Positions 1-9,709 of a stretch of 64,000 nt of DNA are shown piece after piece. Numbering within the stretch: position 1 is the stretch's first letter; each line of letters opens with the position of its first letter. Source of the DNA: Vibrio barjaei (GTDB taxonomy: Bacteria > Pseudomonadota > Gammaproteobacteria > Enterobacterales > Vibrionaceae); assembly GCF_001639065.2 (NCBI RefSeq), contig NZ_LQXO02000006.1:186001-250000 (forward strand). The letters are read 5' to 3'. The position numbers were made by a program, and so were the translations under genes. The notes beneath the pieces were generated by a model. It saw nothing but the letters and a program-made list of their open reading frames with translations, made no database searches and was not told the DNA's origin.

Positions 1-951
1 GATGCCACTCAAACGATGCTGGAACGAGAACCGATTGAAGAATTTGATTTTCCTGATTACACCGAAGAGGACGCGTATGCGGATAGCGAGCAAGCAGAAC
101 CTGAGCTTGTTCATGAGACTTCGGCTCAGGATGAGTTCACCGGTGGCGCTATTTCGCTAGAGGACCTACCGGAATACGATGAGTCACAAGCTGCGGCGGA
201 TATGGAGCCGTCCGCTTCTGAACAAGAGCCAAGTTTTGCAGTTGAGCAAGACATGGTAGGTGAAACATTAGATCACTCAGAAATTGATGCTCTAGCAGAT
301 GCTTTCTCTATGGTAGACATGTCAGCCATTGAGCAAGAAGGTCAGCTGGGGGAGTTGCTGCAAGAGGGTGAGCAAGCGTTCTCAAATATTAGTCCTGTTG
401 ACCAAACCACTGTGGATAGTGCTGGTATGGATTTAGGTGTGATGCTGCAAGATGCTCCAGACCAAGAAGGTGGTGAGGACTGGAATGGTTTCTCATTGAC
501 TGACGAGCAGCGAGCATCAATCGACCATCAAATCCCAGATGAAGAACAGGAAATTTGGAACAACACTCATGCTGGTTCTTTAGCTGATGCCAGTGAAGAA
601 GACTGGGCTTCCCAAGACCCTGTCGCCGACTTTGAAGACAACGCAGAACAATTTATGACGATCGATGAGCTGATGGCACAGGTCGACGACAATGATTCCA
701 CCGATGAGGAAGAAGAGTTGAAGTTGGATGTGGGATTGGATGAGTTCCCTGATGTTATTGGTCCTATTACTGAAGTCGATGTCGATTCTGATTCCGAAGC
801 CGCAGGAAACCTTGATCTTGCCAAGATCTATATCGAAATGAACGATTTCGACGGGGCGGTGAAATTACTTGAGAAAGCGCTACTAGAAGGTAGTGGCAAT
901 ATTCAATCAGAAGCGAAGGCCTTGCTTGCAAAGCTTTCCGAATATCAGTAA
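1..951 (+). CDS. fimV: FimV/HubP polar landmark protein, C-terminal part (5' truncated by window)
   Basis: The reading frame is open from base 1, so the start lies upstream. What is seen is about 316 residues: a very acidic, low-complexity stretch rich in Glu, Asp, Gln and Ser, then a compact C-terminal domain (about the last 50 residues, beginning LDLAKIYIEMNDF) that fits the conserved FimV C-terminal TPR-like domain. In Vibrio this protein is HubP, an inner-membrane peptidoglycan-binding protein that recruits partitioning, flagellar and chemotaxis proteins to the pole. The truA-accD-folC-dedD-cvpA-purF order downstream is the usual Vibrio neighbourhood. The N-terminal LysM and transmembrane parts are outside the window. 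Family assignment is firm; the functional name is by homology. Confidence 0.9.
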   Translation, partial: DATQTMLEREPIEEFDFPDYTEEDAYADSEQAEPELVHETSAQDEFTGGAISLEDLPEYDESQAAADMEPSASEQEPSFAVEQDMVGETLDHSEIDALADAFSMVDMSAIEQEGQLGELLQEGEQAFSNISPVDQTTVDSAGMDLGVMLQDAPDQEGGEDWNGFSLTDEQRASIDHQIPDEEQEIWNNTHAGSLADASEEDWASQDPVADFEDNAEQFMTIDELMAQVDDNDSTDEEEELKLDVGLDEFPDVIGPITEVDVDSDSEAAGNLDLAKIYIEMNDFDGAVKLLEKALLEGSGNIQSEAKALLAKLSEYQ

Positions 952-964
952 ATAAAAGTGATGT

Positions 965-1000
965 AAAACGGCGGTTGAATGACCGCCGTTTTTGCTTTTA
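965..1000 (+). terminator. Rho-independent terminator after fimV
   Basis: A stem of nine or more base pairs (arms 967-975 and 982-990, extendable with A-T pairs) encloses a 6-nt loop and is followed by a T-rich tract, 14 nt after the fimV stop codon. Confidence 0.85.
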
Positions 1001-1101
1001 CGCTTTGATGACAAAGCATTCACCACCTACGGGTTTATACCTTTATGAGTTGGGTATATACTTTGCCCCCTTTGAAAATTGACAGATAGACAGAGAAAAC
1101 G

Positions 1102-1905
1102 ATGAAAGTTGCATTAGGTATCGAATATAACGGTGCAAACTACTACGGTTGGCAAAGACAAAGAGACGTATCAAGTGTGCAAGAGGAGCTGGAGAAAGCA
1201 CTATCGATCGTTGCAAATCAGCCAGTAGAAGTACAGTGTGCCGGTCGAACAGATGCAGGTGTGCACGGCACTGGGCAAGTGGTTCATTTTGAGTCTTCTG
1301 TCATTCGTAAACCAGCGGCCTGGACCATGGGTGTGAATGCGAATCTTCCTAAGGATATCGCTGTACGTTGGGCAAAAGAAGTCCCTGATGAATTTCATGC
1401 TCGTTTTTCAGCGACTGCGCGACGTTATCGTTATGTGATCTTTAACCATACGTTGCGACCTGGCATTTTGTCTTCTGGTATTAGTCATTATCATGGTGAA
1501 CTTGATGCGGAAAAAATGCATCAAGCAGGTCAACATTTGCTGGGCGAAAATGACTTTACGTCGTTTAGAGCGGTTCACTGTCAGTCTCGAAGCCCATGGC
1601 GTAATATCATGCATCTAAATGTTTCTCGCCATGGACCGTACGTGGTTATTGATATCAAAGCTAATGCCTTTGTTCATCATATGGTGCGTAATATTACTGG
1701 CAGCTTGATTATGGTGGGTAAAGGTGAACAGCCACCAGAGTGGATTGAATGGCTATTGCAGCAGAAAGATCGCAAGTTAGCCGGTGCAACGGCAAAAGCC
1801 GAAGGCCTGTATTTGGTCGATGTGGATTATCCAAGTGAGTACCAGCTCCCAGAAGTGCCAATTGGTCCACTATTTTTGCCGAATGATGTGAACTCTGGTT
1901 GGTAA
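1102..1905 (+). CDS. truA: tRNA pseudouridine(38-40) synthase TruA
   Basis: This 267-residue protein isomerises uridines 38-40 in the anticodon stem-loop of several tRNAs to pseudouridine. The motif GRTDAGVHG is present with the catalytic aspartate at residue 51, and length and start ([11 protein letters not shown]) match the family. It is separated from fimV by a terminator and followed by a 178-nt gap before accD, so it is probably its own transcription unit or the head of the accD group. Confidence 0.97.
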   Translation: MKVALGIEYNGANYYGWQRQRDVSSVQEELEKALSIVANQPVEVQCAGRTDAGVHGTGQVVHFESSVIRKPAAWTMGVNANLPKDIAVRWAKEVPDEFHARFSATARRYRYVIFNHTLRPGILSSGISHYHGELDAEKMHQAGQHLLGENDFTSFRAVHCQSRSPWRNIMHLNVSRHGPYVVIDIKANAFVHHMVRNITGSLIMVGKGEQPPEWIEWLLQQKDRKLAGATAKAEGLYLVDVDYPSEYQLPEVPIGPLFLPNDVNSGW

Positions 1906-2042
1906 TTGTACTCGAAAATCAGTAGAGACTTTCGGCGTTACAAATATTTATGGCAATGTCACAAGGATAGGTACAACCAGTTTTTTATCTACAGTTAGCC
2001 TGTAATATGGTTTAATCCAACGGCATTAATTAGAATTTCAAT

Positions 2043-2062
2043 CTCTCGCCATTAAGCGGGAG
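2043..2062 (+). promoter_or_regulatory. Leader hairpin just upstream of accD
   Basis: Arms 2043-2049 and 2056-2062 can form seven pairs (one G-T) around a 6-nt loop, ending about 10 nt before the accD ribosome binding site. It has no T tract, so it is not a terminator. AccD is known in E. coli to bind acc mRNA; whether this hairpin takes part is inference. Confidence 0.35.
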
Positions 2063-2083
2063 TCACAAGAGAAAAGGTCTTCC

Positions 2084-3010
2084 ATGAGTTGGCTTGAAAA
2101 AATTTTAGAAAAAAGCAACATCGTTAGCTCGCGCAAAGCGTCTATCCCAGAAGGTATCTGGACTAAATGTACTTCCTGTGAGCAAGTACTTTATCATGCT
2201 GAATTAGAGCGTAATCTAGAGGTGTGTCCTAAGTGTGACCACCATATGCGAATGAAAGCGCGTCGTCGTTTAGAAACATTCCTAGATGAAGGCAATCGTG
2301 TTGAACTTGCGACTGAGCTTGAGCCACAAGACAAACTCAAGTTTAAAGATTCAAAACGCTATAAAGAACGTATCTCTGCTGCTCAAAAAAACAGCGGTGA
2401 GAAAGATGCACTCGTTGTAATGCAAGGTGAATTGCTGGGTAACCCAGTCATCGCATGTGCATTTGAGTTCTCCTTCATGGGTGGCTCTATGGGCTCTGTG
2501 GTTGGTGCTCGCTTTGTTCGTGCAGTAGAAGCAGCTATAGAAAACAACTGTGGTCTAGTGTGTTTCTCTGCCAGTGGTGGAGCGCGTATGCAAGAGGCAT
2601 TAATGTCTCTAATGCAAATGGCGAAAACCAGTGCTGCACTTGAGCGCTTATCTCAAAAAGGTCTGCCGTTCGTTTCTGTTATGACTGACCCAACTATGGG
2701 TGGTGTATCGGCGAGTTTAGCAATGCTGGGTGATATCAATATCGGTGAACCAAAGGCATTGATCGGTTTTGCTGGTCGTCGTGTTATCGAGCAAACGGTT
2801 CGTGAAGACTTGCCAGAAGGCTTCCAACGTAGTGAGTTCCTACTGGAGCACGGTGCGATTGATATGATTGTTGATCGTCGTGAAATGCGTCAACGCGTCG
2901 GTAGCCTACTTGCTAAAATGACAAATAAAGCGTCTCCTTTAGTGGTCTCAGTTGAAGATTCTCCAGAAGAACCGACATATGAAGTACCAGAAGTGGACGA
3001 AAAAGGGTAA
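2084..3010 (+). CDS. accD: Acetyl-CoA carboxylase carboxyltransferase subunit beta
   Basis: AccD forms, with AccA, the carboxyltransferase that moves CO2 from biotin-BCCP to acetyl-CoA, giving malonyl-CoA for fatty acid synthesis. The 308-residue protein has the expected N-terminal zinc ribbon (C29, C32, C48, C51), followed by the crotonase-like carboxyltransferase core with [11 protein letters not shown] good Shine-Dalgarno (GAGAAAAGG) lies upstream, and a short hairpin (2043-2062) sits just before it. folC follows after 42 nt, as in other gammaproteobacteria. Confidence 0.97.
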   Translation: MSWLEKILEKSNIVSSRKASIPEGIWTKCTSCEQVLYHAELERNLEVCPKCDHHMRMKARRRLETFLDEGNRVELATELEPQDKLKFKDSKRYKERISAAQKNSGEKDALVVMQGELLGNPVIACAFEFSFMGGSMGSVVGARFVRAVEAAIENNCGLVCFSASGGARMQEALMSLMQMAKTSAALERLSQKGLPFVSVMTDPTMGGVSASLAMLGDINIGEPKALIGFAGRRVIEQTVREDLPEGFQRSEFLLEHGAIDMIVDRREMRQRVGSLLAKMTNKASPLVVSVEDSPEEPTYEVPEVDEKG

Positions 3011-3052
3011 AGTACTCACTAAGTTATCAAACGTTAAGATATTGACGGCTAA

Positions 3053-4333
3053 ATGAGTTCACAATCCGTTCCACAAGCCACATCTTCTTTACAGGTGTGG
3101 CTTGATTACTTAAATAGTATTCATACTAGTGCTATCGACCTAGGTTTAGATCGAGTCTCGATAGTCGCCCAAAAGGGTCAATTGACCAAACCTGCTCCAA
3201 CTGTCATTACCGTCGCTGGTACCAATGGCAAAGGCTCCACTTGCGCGCTTATGGAAGCAATCTTGCTCGATGCAGGTTATTCAGTCGGTGTTTATAGTTC
3301 CCCACACCTTATCCGTTACAACGAGCGTGTTCGCGTTAATGGTAGCGATCTTCCTGATGAATCACACACCCGTGCGTTTGACTATATCGAAAAGCTGCGC
3401 GGCGAAGTCAGCCTTAGTTTTTTCGAGTACGCCACGCTTGCTGCATTGCGACAGTTTCAGGAAAACAAAGTGGAAGTGGTTCTACTGGAAGTTGGTCTAG
3501 GAGGGCGTCTTGATGCAACCAACGTGGTTGATCACGACGTTTCTGTCATTACTAGCCTCGCTGTAGATCATGTTGATTGGCTGGGTAACGATATCAATGT
3601 GATTGGGTTCGAGAAAGCAGGAATCTTTAGAACTGGGAAGCCCGCAATATGTGGTCAGCCCAAACCACCTGCAACTGTACCTGCGCATGCTGATGATATT
3701 AAGGCAAATTTCTACCAAACTGGTATTCAATTTGACTACAAACTGACGTCAGAGCACACATGGGCATGGCAACATGGCACATTCATGCTTGAGGACTTGC
3801 CAGTACCCGTCTTACCGCTCATGAATGCCAACACTGCGTTGATGGCGTTAGGGGCAGCGGAATTGGACATTTCCGATGTCAATATCGTTAATGGACTTAA
3901 ACAAGCGCGTCTTCCGGGTCGTATGCAGATGCTTACCGGAACGCCACTGAGTATTCTTGATGTGGCCCATAATCCCCATTCAGCAGAGTATCTGGTTGCA
4001 CAGCTTTCTAAGCATTACCCAAATCGCAGGTTTAAAGTCGTGATTGGCATGCTGCATGATAAGGATATCGAAGAGACCATTCGAGTGTTAAACCCATTAA
4101 CTGAAGATTGGTATCCAGCGTCATTATCAGGGCCAAGAGCGGCGAGTGCAGACGAACTGTGCCAGCATTTAATGTCTGGCAATGCTCTAAAGCGATACGA
4201 CAACCCAGTCAGTGCGTATCAAGCCGCGAAAAGTGAAGCAAAGTCAGACGATATGATTTTGGTCGTAGGATCCTTCCATACCGTTGGCGAAGTTCTTGAG
4301 TATTGTGAGAAGTTAGGCGTTCAAGAGCAATAA
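3053..4333 (+). CDS. folC: Bifunctional dihydrofolate synthase / folylpolyglutamate synthase
   Basis: FolC adds L-glutamate to dihydropteroate and extends the polyglutamate tail of folates, using ATP. The P-loop GTNGKGST is at residues 56-63, and the Mur-ligase-like central domain and C-terminal domain (DVAHNPHS) follow. The 426-residue length is normal. The gene lies 42 nt after accD and 18 nt before dedD, so the three are probably co-transcribed. Confidence 0.96.
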   Translation: MSSQSVPQATSSLQVWLDYLNSIHTSAIDLGLDRVSIVAQKGQLTKPAPTVITVAGTNGKGSTCALMEAILLDAGYSVGVYSSPHLIRYNERVRVNGSDLPDESHTRAFDYIEKLRGEVSLSFFEYATLAALRQFQENKVEVVLLEVGLGGRLDATNVVDHDVSVITSLAVDHVDWLGNDINVIGFEKAGIFRTGKPAICGQPKPPATVPAHADDIKANFYQTGIQFDYKLTSEHTWAWQHGTFMLEDLPVPVLPLMNANTALMALGAAELDISDVNIVNGLKQARLPGRMQMLTGTPLSILDVAHNPHSAEYLVAQLSKHYPNRRFKVVIGMLHDKDIEETIRVLNPLTEDWYPASLSGPRAASADELCQHLMSGNALKRYDNPVSAYQAAKSEAKSDDMILVVGSFHTVGEVLEYCEKLGVQEQ

Positions 4334-4351
4334 AGTAATTAAGGAGTATCA

Positions 4352-4915
4352 ATGGCGAGTAAATTTCAAAGCCGCTTGGTGGGTACCATTGTATTGGTCG
4401 CAGTTGGTGTCATCATTTTGCCTGACCTACTTGATGGTAAAAAGCTTCATTACAAAGAAGAATTTGCCAGTATTCCACTTAAGCCTGAAATCAGCGCTCA
4501 AGTAGAAAGCTTTGAGGTACTAGAGCCAGAAGAAGACACATCGGTGTTACCTGACTCACCTGTTCAAGCAACGGTAGGGGAAGAGCTTGCAGCTATGCCT
4601 GAGCAGAAGGCTGAACAAGATAAGCGTGATATCGTAGATGTTGCAGTGAAAGAAGTGCCTGAGCGTAATGAGTATGCTGATAGTGCATGGATTATTCAGC
4701 TTATGGCTCTTAAGAATGCGGATAATGCTCGCGGTCTTGTTGCTGACCTACAAAAACGCGGCTATCAAGCACATGTAAAACAGGAAGCTACCTTTACGCG
4801 TGTCATCATTGGTCCAGATGTTTCAAAAAGTAAACTTGAGAAGCAATTGCTAGAATTGGAGAAAATTACCGGTTCAAAAGGTCAGTTGCTCAAATTTAAA
4901 CCACTAAATCCATAA
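4352..4915 (+). CDS. dedD: DedD, SPOR-domain cell division protein
   Basis: This is a 187-residue membrane-anchored periplasmic protein: a short cytoplasmic N-terminus, one transmembrane helix at about residues 8-25, an acidic linker, and a C-terminal SPOR domain (about 108-187, starting SAWIIQLMALKNADNA) that binds denuded septal peptidoglycan. A strong Shine-Dalgarno (AAGGAG) precedes the ATG. It directly follows folC, the conserved position for dedD. Its stop codon overlaps the PurR-type operator of the next operon. Confidence 0.93.
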   Translation: MASKFQSRLVGTIVLVAVGVIILPDLLDGKKLHYKEEFASIPLKPEISAQVESFEVLEPEEDTSVLPDSPVQATVGEELAAMPEQKAEQDKRDIVDVAVKEVPERNEYADSAWIIQLMALKNADNARGLVADLQKRGYQAHVKQEATFTRVIIGPDVSKSKLEKQLLELEKITGSKGQLLKFKPLNP

Positions 4916-4929
4916 GAAAACGTTTGCGT
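4914..4929 (+). promoter_or_regulatory. PurR-type operator for cvpA-purF
   Basis: The 16 bases overlapping the dedD stop match the E. coli PurR consensus ACGCAAACGTTTGCGT at 14 positions. A promoter fits on top of it: TTTGCG (4923-4928), 16 bp, then TAAAAT (4945-4950). cvpA-purF is a known PurR operon in E. coli, so purine repression is well supported by analogy. Confidence 0.8.
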
Positions 4930-4976
4930 CGCGGATTTTTCTGTTAAAATGCGCGCCAACTTGAGATGAAGAATTC

Positions 4977-5465
4977 ATGAATTGGTTAGATTTTGTCATT
5001 TTGGGTGTGATTGGGCTTTCAGCTTTAATCAGTTTAGTTCGCGGATTTGCCAAAGAGGCAATGTCTTTAGTGATATGGTTCGGCGCATTTTTTATTGCCA
5101 GCCAGTACTACGCAAAACTTGCGGTGTACTTTACCAATATCGAAGATGAGATGTTCCGAAATGGCGCCGCAATTGCTGCCCTATTTGTTGCCACACTGAT
5201 TGTTGGGGCATTGATTAATTATGTTTTAGGGCAGTTAGTGCAAAAAACGGGTCTATCGGGTACTGACAGAGTATTAGGTATCGTATTTGGCGCGCTTCGA
5301 GGTGTGTTAATTGTTTCAGCGGTATTGTTCTTTGTCGATACCTTCACGACACTAAATAGCAGTGAATGGTGGGAGTCTTCCCAGCTTGTTCCGCAATTTA
5401 AACTTGTGATACAGCCGTTTTTTGAACACATCGAAGCAACTTCTAGTTTCCTGTCTGGCGCCTAA
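4977..5465 (+). CDS. cvpA: CvpA family inner-membrane protein
   Basis: A 162-residue integral membrane protein with four predicted hydrophobic segments (starting about residues 3, 28, 62 and 103). CvpA was named for a role in colicin V production and has since been linked to envelope and bile tolerance in enteric bacteria; its biochemical function is unknown. It is the first gene of the purine-regulated cvpA-purF unit, with 36 nt to purF. Confidence 0.93.
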   Translation: MNWLDFVILGVIGLSALISLVRGFAKEAMSLVIWFGAFFIASQYYAKLAVYFTNIEDEMFRNGAAIAALFVATLIVGALINYVLGQLVQKTGLSGTDRVLGIVFGALRGVLIVSAVLFFVDTFTTLNSSEWWESSQLVPQFKLVIQPFFEHIEATSSFLSGA

Positions 5466-5501
5466 TGGCGTCAGCTAATGTCGCAAATCGAGGATTAGGA
5501 C

Positions 5502-7010
5502 ATGTGTGGTATTGTTGGAATCGTTGGCTCAACGCCTGTGAATCAGTCTATCTATGACGCTTTGACCGTTTTACAGCACCGTGGCCAAGATGCCGCTGGT
5601 ATTGTTACCATAGAAAGCAATCGTTTTCGTCTGCGTAAGGCGAATGGTCTAGTAAAAGACGTATTTGAAGCGAAGCATATGCAACGCCTCCAAGGTTGTG
5701 TTGGTATTGGACATGTTCGTTACCCTACAGCAGGTAGCTCAAGCGCTTCAGAAGCTCAACCTTTCTACGTGAACTCACCATTCGGAATCACACTGGCTCA
5801 CAATGGTAACTTGACTAATGCTCACGAAGTTCGTGAGAAGCTGTTTGAAAAAGACCGTCGTCATGTGAACACTACGTCCGACTCTGAAGTACTACTGAAT
5901 GTTCTAGCCCATGAAATTGATACCGTAAAAGGCAATGTGACATCTGATGATGTCTTCAGAGCTGTTACTAATGTACATCGTACGATCAAAGGGGCTTACG
6001 CAGTAGCTGCTATGATTATCGGCCACGGTATGATTGCATTTCGTGACCCTAACGGTATCCGACCGCTATGCTTAGGTAAACGTGACGTCGAAGGAAAAAC
6101 CGAGTATATGGTGGCTTCTGAGTCGGTAGCTCTTGATGCCGTGGGCTTTGACTTCGTTCGCGATGTCGCTCCAGGTGAAGCGATTTATGTGACTTTTGAC
6201 GGTGAGCTATTCACGCGTCAATGTGCTGACAACCCAAGCCTAAACCCATGTATTTTTGAGTTTGTTTACTTTGCTCGTCCCGACTCATTCATCGACAAAA
6301 TTTCTGTTTACAGTGCGCGCGTTGAAATGGGTAAGAAACTGGGTGAGCGCATTCAGCAAGAATATTCGGATCTAGACATTGATGTGGTTATCCCAATCCC
6401 TGAAACGTCATGTGATATCGCATTGCAAATCGCTCAGGCCATCGATAAGCCATACCGCCAAGGTTTTGTTAAGAACCGTTATGTCGGTCGTACCTTCATT
6501 ATGCCAGGCCAACAACAACGTAAGAAGTCGGTTCGTCGTAAACTGAACGCCATTCGCTCAGAATTTAAAGGTAAGAACGTTCTGTTGGTGGATGACTCGA
6601 TTGTTCGCGGTACAACGTCAGAGCAAATCATTGAGATGGCACGCGATTCAGGAGCTAACAAAGTATTCATGGTTTCCGCTGCGCCGGAAGTTCGCTTCCC
6701 TAACGTTTACGGTATTGATATGCCGAGCGCCAATGAACTGATTGCTCACGGCCGTGATAACGATGCTATCTGTAAGCAAATTGGTGCGGACGCCCTAATC
6801 TACCAAACCATTCCTGACCTAATTGAAGCTGTTGGTCTTGGAAACCCAGATGTGAAATTGTTTGAGGCGTCAGTGTTCAACGGTGAATATGTGACTGGCG
6901 ATATTGATCAAACGTATCTAGACTTTCTTGACTCGCTGCGTAGTGATGACGCAAAAGCGCAACGTGATATTCAAGCGGACCTAGCGAATCTAGAACTGCA
7001 TAACGAATAA
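5502..7010 (+). CDS. purF: Amidophosphoribosyltransferase
   Basis: PurF catalyses the first committed step of purine synthesis: PRPP plus glutamine to 5-phosphoribosylamine. The 502-residue protein begins MCGIVGIVG, placing the nucleophilic cysteine at residue 2 after Met removal, and carries the glutaminase (Ntn) domain followed by a phosphoribosyltransferase domain with the PRPP motif [14 protein letters not shown]. It is the last gene of the unit and is closed by a terminator. Confidence 0.98.
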   Translation: MCGIVGIVGSTPVNQSIYDALTVLQHRGQDAAGIVTIESNRFRLRKANGLVKDVFEAKHMQRLQGCVGIGHVRYPTAGSSSASEAQPFYVNSPFGITLAHNGNLTNAHEVREKLFEKDRRHVNTTSDSEVLLNVLAHEIDTVKGNVTSDDVFRAVTNVHRTIKGAYAVAAMIIGHGMIAFRDPNGIRPLCLGKRDVEGKTEYMVASESVALDAVGFDFVRDVAPGEAIYVTFDGELFTRQCADNPSLNPCIFEFVYFARPDSFIDKISVYSARVEMGKKLGERIQQEYSDLDIDVVIPIPETSCDIALQIAQAIDKPYRQGFVKNRYVGRTFIMPGQQQRKKSVRRKLNAIRSEFKGKNVLLVDDSIVRGTTSEQIIEMARDSGANKVFMVSAAPEVRFPNVYGIDMPSANELIAHGRDNDAICKQIGADALIYQTIPDLIEAVGLGNPDVKLFEASVFNGEYVTGDIDQTYLDFLDSLRSDDAKAQRDIQADLANLELHNE

Positions 7011-7029
7011 GCAAAAGATGAAAAGAAAA

Positions 7030-7056
7030 AACCAGAGCAAGCTCTGGTTTTTTTTT
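7030..7056 (+). terminator. Terminator after purF
   Basis: Arms 7030-7038 and 7041-7049 form a near-perfect palindrome followed by nine or more T residues. Confidence 0.88.
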
Positions 7057-7091
7057 GCCTCTAAAATTTGAAACCGTAGTCTAGTGACAGA

Positions 7092-7967
7092 TCAATGAAG
7101 TGAGTAATCGATAACAAAGTCGATGAATAGACGGACTTTTTCAGGTAGATGATCTTTATGGTTATAGAGCATATAAATATCGCGTGGGTTCGCACTCCAC
7201 TCAGGCAGGACTCGAACTAGCTCTCCGTTGTTAATGTACTCTTTTAGCATGACATCGGGCATCAAGGTTATCCCCAAACCAGCAGAACACGCTCTGCGAA
7301 CCACATTTAAGCTATTGGCTTCGAAACGGCCTTTCGTGTTGTTAATAATGGACTCGCCACTGGTATTTTTCAGTTGCCATTTAATTAACGGTGCGCCTTT
7401 TAATAGGCGATGGGTTGATAACTCTTCGGCATGCTTAGGCTCGCCGTTTAATGACAGATAGTCTGGGTGCGCAACAAGGATATCTTTGACCGTACTGATT
7501 TTACGAGCAATTAAACTTGAATCACGTTGAGGACCGACGCGGAAAATAACGTCCCATTCTGTTGGGTCTAATTGATCGGCATGGTTGCTCATCGTTAGCT
7601 CAAGGCTGATGTCAGGGTATTTAGACATAAAGTCATTGAACATTGGCATCATCATGCGCTTAGTCAAATTAGAAGGTGACGATATTTTTAATTTACCAGA
7701 CGCACCTTTGCATTCATCTGCGATATCTTCGGTAGTGCTAGTAAGACGCTGAAGAAGGGGAGAGCACTCACTATAGAAGCGTTCACCCGCTTCAGTTAAA
7801 GACAGTTTTCGCGCGTGACGATTCAGTAAACGAAGATTCAAAGAATCCTCTAGAGCCTGTATACGTCGAGTAATTGTTGCAACAGGGATCATTGTCTTAC
7901 GAGAAGTTGCTGTATAACTCCCATTTTCCACAACAAGTCGGAACAGATTTAAATCGTCAAGTTTCAT
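7092..7967 (-). CDS. aphB: AphB-like LysR-family transcription regulator
   Basis: A 291-residue LysR-type regulator: winged helix-turn-helix at about residues 1-60 (KLDDLNLFRLVVENGSYT), then a two-lobed effector domain. It closely resembles V. cholerae AphB as I remember it, including length, the start, Asn at residue 100 (a residue whose change alters AphB activity) and a cysteine at 227. In V. cholerae AphB activates tcpPH with AphA and responds to low pH and low oxygen; other vibrios use it for acid and stress responses. The neighbouring divergent response regulator and downstream apt-dnaX also match the V. cholerae aphB locus. Targets in this organism are not visible. Confidence 0.85.
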   Translation of the reverse strand: MKLDDLNLFRLVVENGSYTATSRKTMIPVATITRRIQALEDSLNLRLLNRHARKLSLTEAGERFYSECSPLLQRLTSTTEDIADECKGASGKLKISSPSNLTKRMMMPMFNDFMSKYPDISLELTMSNHADQLDPTEWDVIFRVGPQRDSSLIARKISTVKDILVAHPDYLSLNGEPKHAEELSTHRLLKGAPLIKWQLKNTSGESIINNTKGRFEANSLNVVRRACSAGLGITLMPDVMLKEYINNGELVRVLPEWSANPRDIYMLYNHKDHLPEKVRLFIDFVIDYSLH

Positions 7968-8321
7968 ATATTCAACTATTTGTATTAATTGGCTTTTAGT
8001 ATAGCTTACACCTTGTCAAGCTGGCGTGGTTAATTTCAAGCGTTGTTGCTAAATAACACAAGGGTTCTCAAGCAAACTAACTTGATATCAAAGGGTTGTT
8101 TGATTTTTTCAACTTTAGCTATTGTATTAAAAAAACTCTCCCAAGGGTACATTTGTATAAAAACGAATTTCTGCCTACAGTTAAAATACTCAGGAGCAGT
8201 TTGTTCTGCTGCCTGCATATACATATAAATGCATTATTGTAACGTGTCCTACGGTACGACGTTTAATGTAAACCAAAAAATAATAACAACAAGCTCAATA
8301 AATTTTGTGAGGCGTAATTTT
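7968..8321. other. Divergent aphB-rssB intergenic region
   Basis: These 354 bases separate two divergent regulators and must hold both promoters. The region is A/T-rich. One clear structure is an imperfect hairpin at 8191-8215 (arms 8191-8199 and 8206-8215, one bulge), 107 nt before the rssB start, without a T tract. Two overlapping opposite-strand open frames of about 60 codons here have no Shine-Dalgarno or recognisable sequence and I do not call them. Confidence 0.6.
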
Positions 8322-9425
8322 ATGTCTAATACCGACAGTCAGGCTGCTGTGGCTATACCTCATCAGCAACACAGTGCGCGGATTATGGTTGTTGATGATG
8401 ATCCCGTATTTCGAACCGTTACCCGAAACTTTCTTGAGGCAACGGGCCACCAAGTAATAGAAGCTGGGGATGGATTAGAGGCTTTAAAACTACTTAGCAT
8501 TGCTGAGCCAGATTTAGTGCTTTGTGATTTAGCTATGCCGCTTCTTACTGGCATGGAGTTCACCGAAGAGGTGCGCGTAGAATACCCGTCATTACCGGTT
8601 ATTGTAATTTCAGCGACGGGTGATATGGCGGACGTTGCTAAAGCGTTACGTATGGGAGTAAAAGACTTCTTAACCAAACCTATTGGTGATTATAAACATC
8701 TTACGGAATCTATTAATGTCGTCTTAGAGGAGAGTTCTAGCAGTTGTGAACAATCTGACTTTGTCAGTCGATGGTTCCGTATTGATGAATCAGAAGAAGA
8801 CGGTTCGCAAGAAGAACAAGAACTGCATTGGCACCTACAATATCTCCAGCAAAATCCTAACGCAGCGAGAGAATTGCTCACAGCACTGTTACCTGAAAAA
8901 GATTCTGCGTTAGGGGCGTGGAGAAGTAGTTACCGGCTTTTGCAGTCGGCCAATACGTTACCACTTGTGTTCGATTACACATGGCTTATGAGCGGTCAGA
9001 TGGCATTTTATCTGGTCGATGCTTCATCAAGTGACCATGGGGGTGTGGCTAGTACGTTGTTAGTACGGACACTATTTGATGATTATGTACGCCGTTTGCA
9101 TCACAACAGTGTCGATCTTAAAGATCTTGCGCGAAATATAGAAAAAGGTATGCAATGCTCGTGCGCTGCATATCCTGTCGAAGCTGTTTTTGGCGTGATT
9201 GATTTATCGGAGGGCACCATATCTGTCTTGCCCGCTGGATTGGATTGTCGTTGGGAGAATTCTCAAGCTCATTACAACATCTCCGGGTCAAATCGTTTGG
9301 GTGAGAACTGTTTAAGTAATTTTATGACTAAAGACCTTGCTGTTTTAGAAGGGGGAAAGCTGTCCTTAAGTCGTGTTGGTTCAAGTAGTTTCAGTTGGGA
9401 GGTGAAACTCGCACTGCCAAGTTAA
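8322..9425 (+). CDS. rssB: RssB-like response regulator with PP2C-like output domain
   Basis: A 367-residue protein with an N-terminal receiver domain (phosphoacceptor Asp in LVLCDLAMP; conserved VISATGDMADVAKALRMG) and a C-terminal PP2C-like pseudophosphatase domain. Both halves align with E. coli RssB, the adaptor that delivers sigma-S to ClpXP. I place the start at ATG 8322, behind GAGGCG, rather than at an upstream in-frame ATG at 8229 whose extension looks non-coding. It is divergent from aphB and closed by a hairpin at 9516. Whether it controls RpoS here is inference from similarity. Confidence 0.82.
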   Translation: MSNTDSQAAVAIPHQQHSARIMVVDDDPVFRTVTRNFLEATGHQVIEAGDGLEALKLLSIAEPDLVLCDLAMPLLTGMEFTEEVRVEYPSLPVIVISATGDMADVAKALRMGVKDFLTKPIGDYKHLTESINVVLEESSSSCEQSDFVSRWFRIDESEEDGSQEEQELHWHLQYLQQNPNAARELLTALLPEKDSALGAWRSSYRLLQSANTLPLVFDYTWLMSGQMAFYLVDASSSDHGGVASTLLVRTLFDDYVRRLHHNSVDLKDLARNIEKGMQCSCAAYPVEAVFGVIDLSEGTISVLPAGLDCRWENSQAHYNISGSNRLGENCLSNFMTKDLAVLEGGKLSLSRVGSSSFSWEVKLALPS

Positions 9426-9515
9426 AACAGCGTCGTTGAAGCGCTCTTCAAAAATAACCACACAGTTAGTCTGTTTTTGATTGAATGTAATTGAGATATA
9501 GTCAAAGTGTTAACA

Positions 9516-9543
9516 AAAATGGGAAGCGAAAGCTTCCCATTTT
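9516..9543 (+). terminator. Terminator-like hairpin after rssB
   Basis: Arms of 11 or 12 bp (9517-9527 and 9532-9542) enclose a GAAA tetraloop, followed by a short T tract. It lies about 90 nt after the rssB stop and 34 nt before the next start. Confidence 0.75.
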
Positions 9544-9577
9544 GATGTCTAAAACAACTATACCCAAGAGCAAAGTC

Positions 9578-9709
9578 ATGTCTGATACAGAATTCAAAGA
9601 ACCATACAACATTTTTTACTTTTTAGGCTTCATTGCCGCATTGCTAATTCCAACGCTTCCCGCTACTCTGACGTGGATTAGAGTTATGAACGGATATGCG
9701 GGTTTTTGA
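9578..9709 (+). CDS. 43-residue single-span membrane protein, coupled to ybaN
   Basis: The peptide starts MSDTEFKEPYNIFYFLG and has one hydrophobic helix (about residues 11-32) with several prolines and a short Arg-containing tail. I chose ATG 9578 because AAGAG lies 7 nt upstream; an in-frame ATG at 9545 sits right against a terminator stem and is less likely. Its TGA stop overlaps the TTG start of the ybaN homologue (TTGA), which suggests translational coupling. I do not recognise a family and assign no function. Confidence 0.65.
   Translation: MSDTEFKEPYNIFYFLGFIAALLIPTLPATLTWIRVMNGYAGF

Noticed and set aside
567..824. Minus-strand open frame within fimV
   Set aside because: Low-complexity Ser-rich shadow of the acidic fimV region.
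8036..8228. Two opposite-strand open frames in the aphB-rssB gap
   Set aside because: They overlap each other almost completely, have no Shine-Dalgarno and no recognisable protein sequence.
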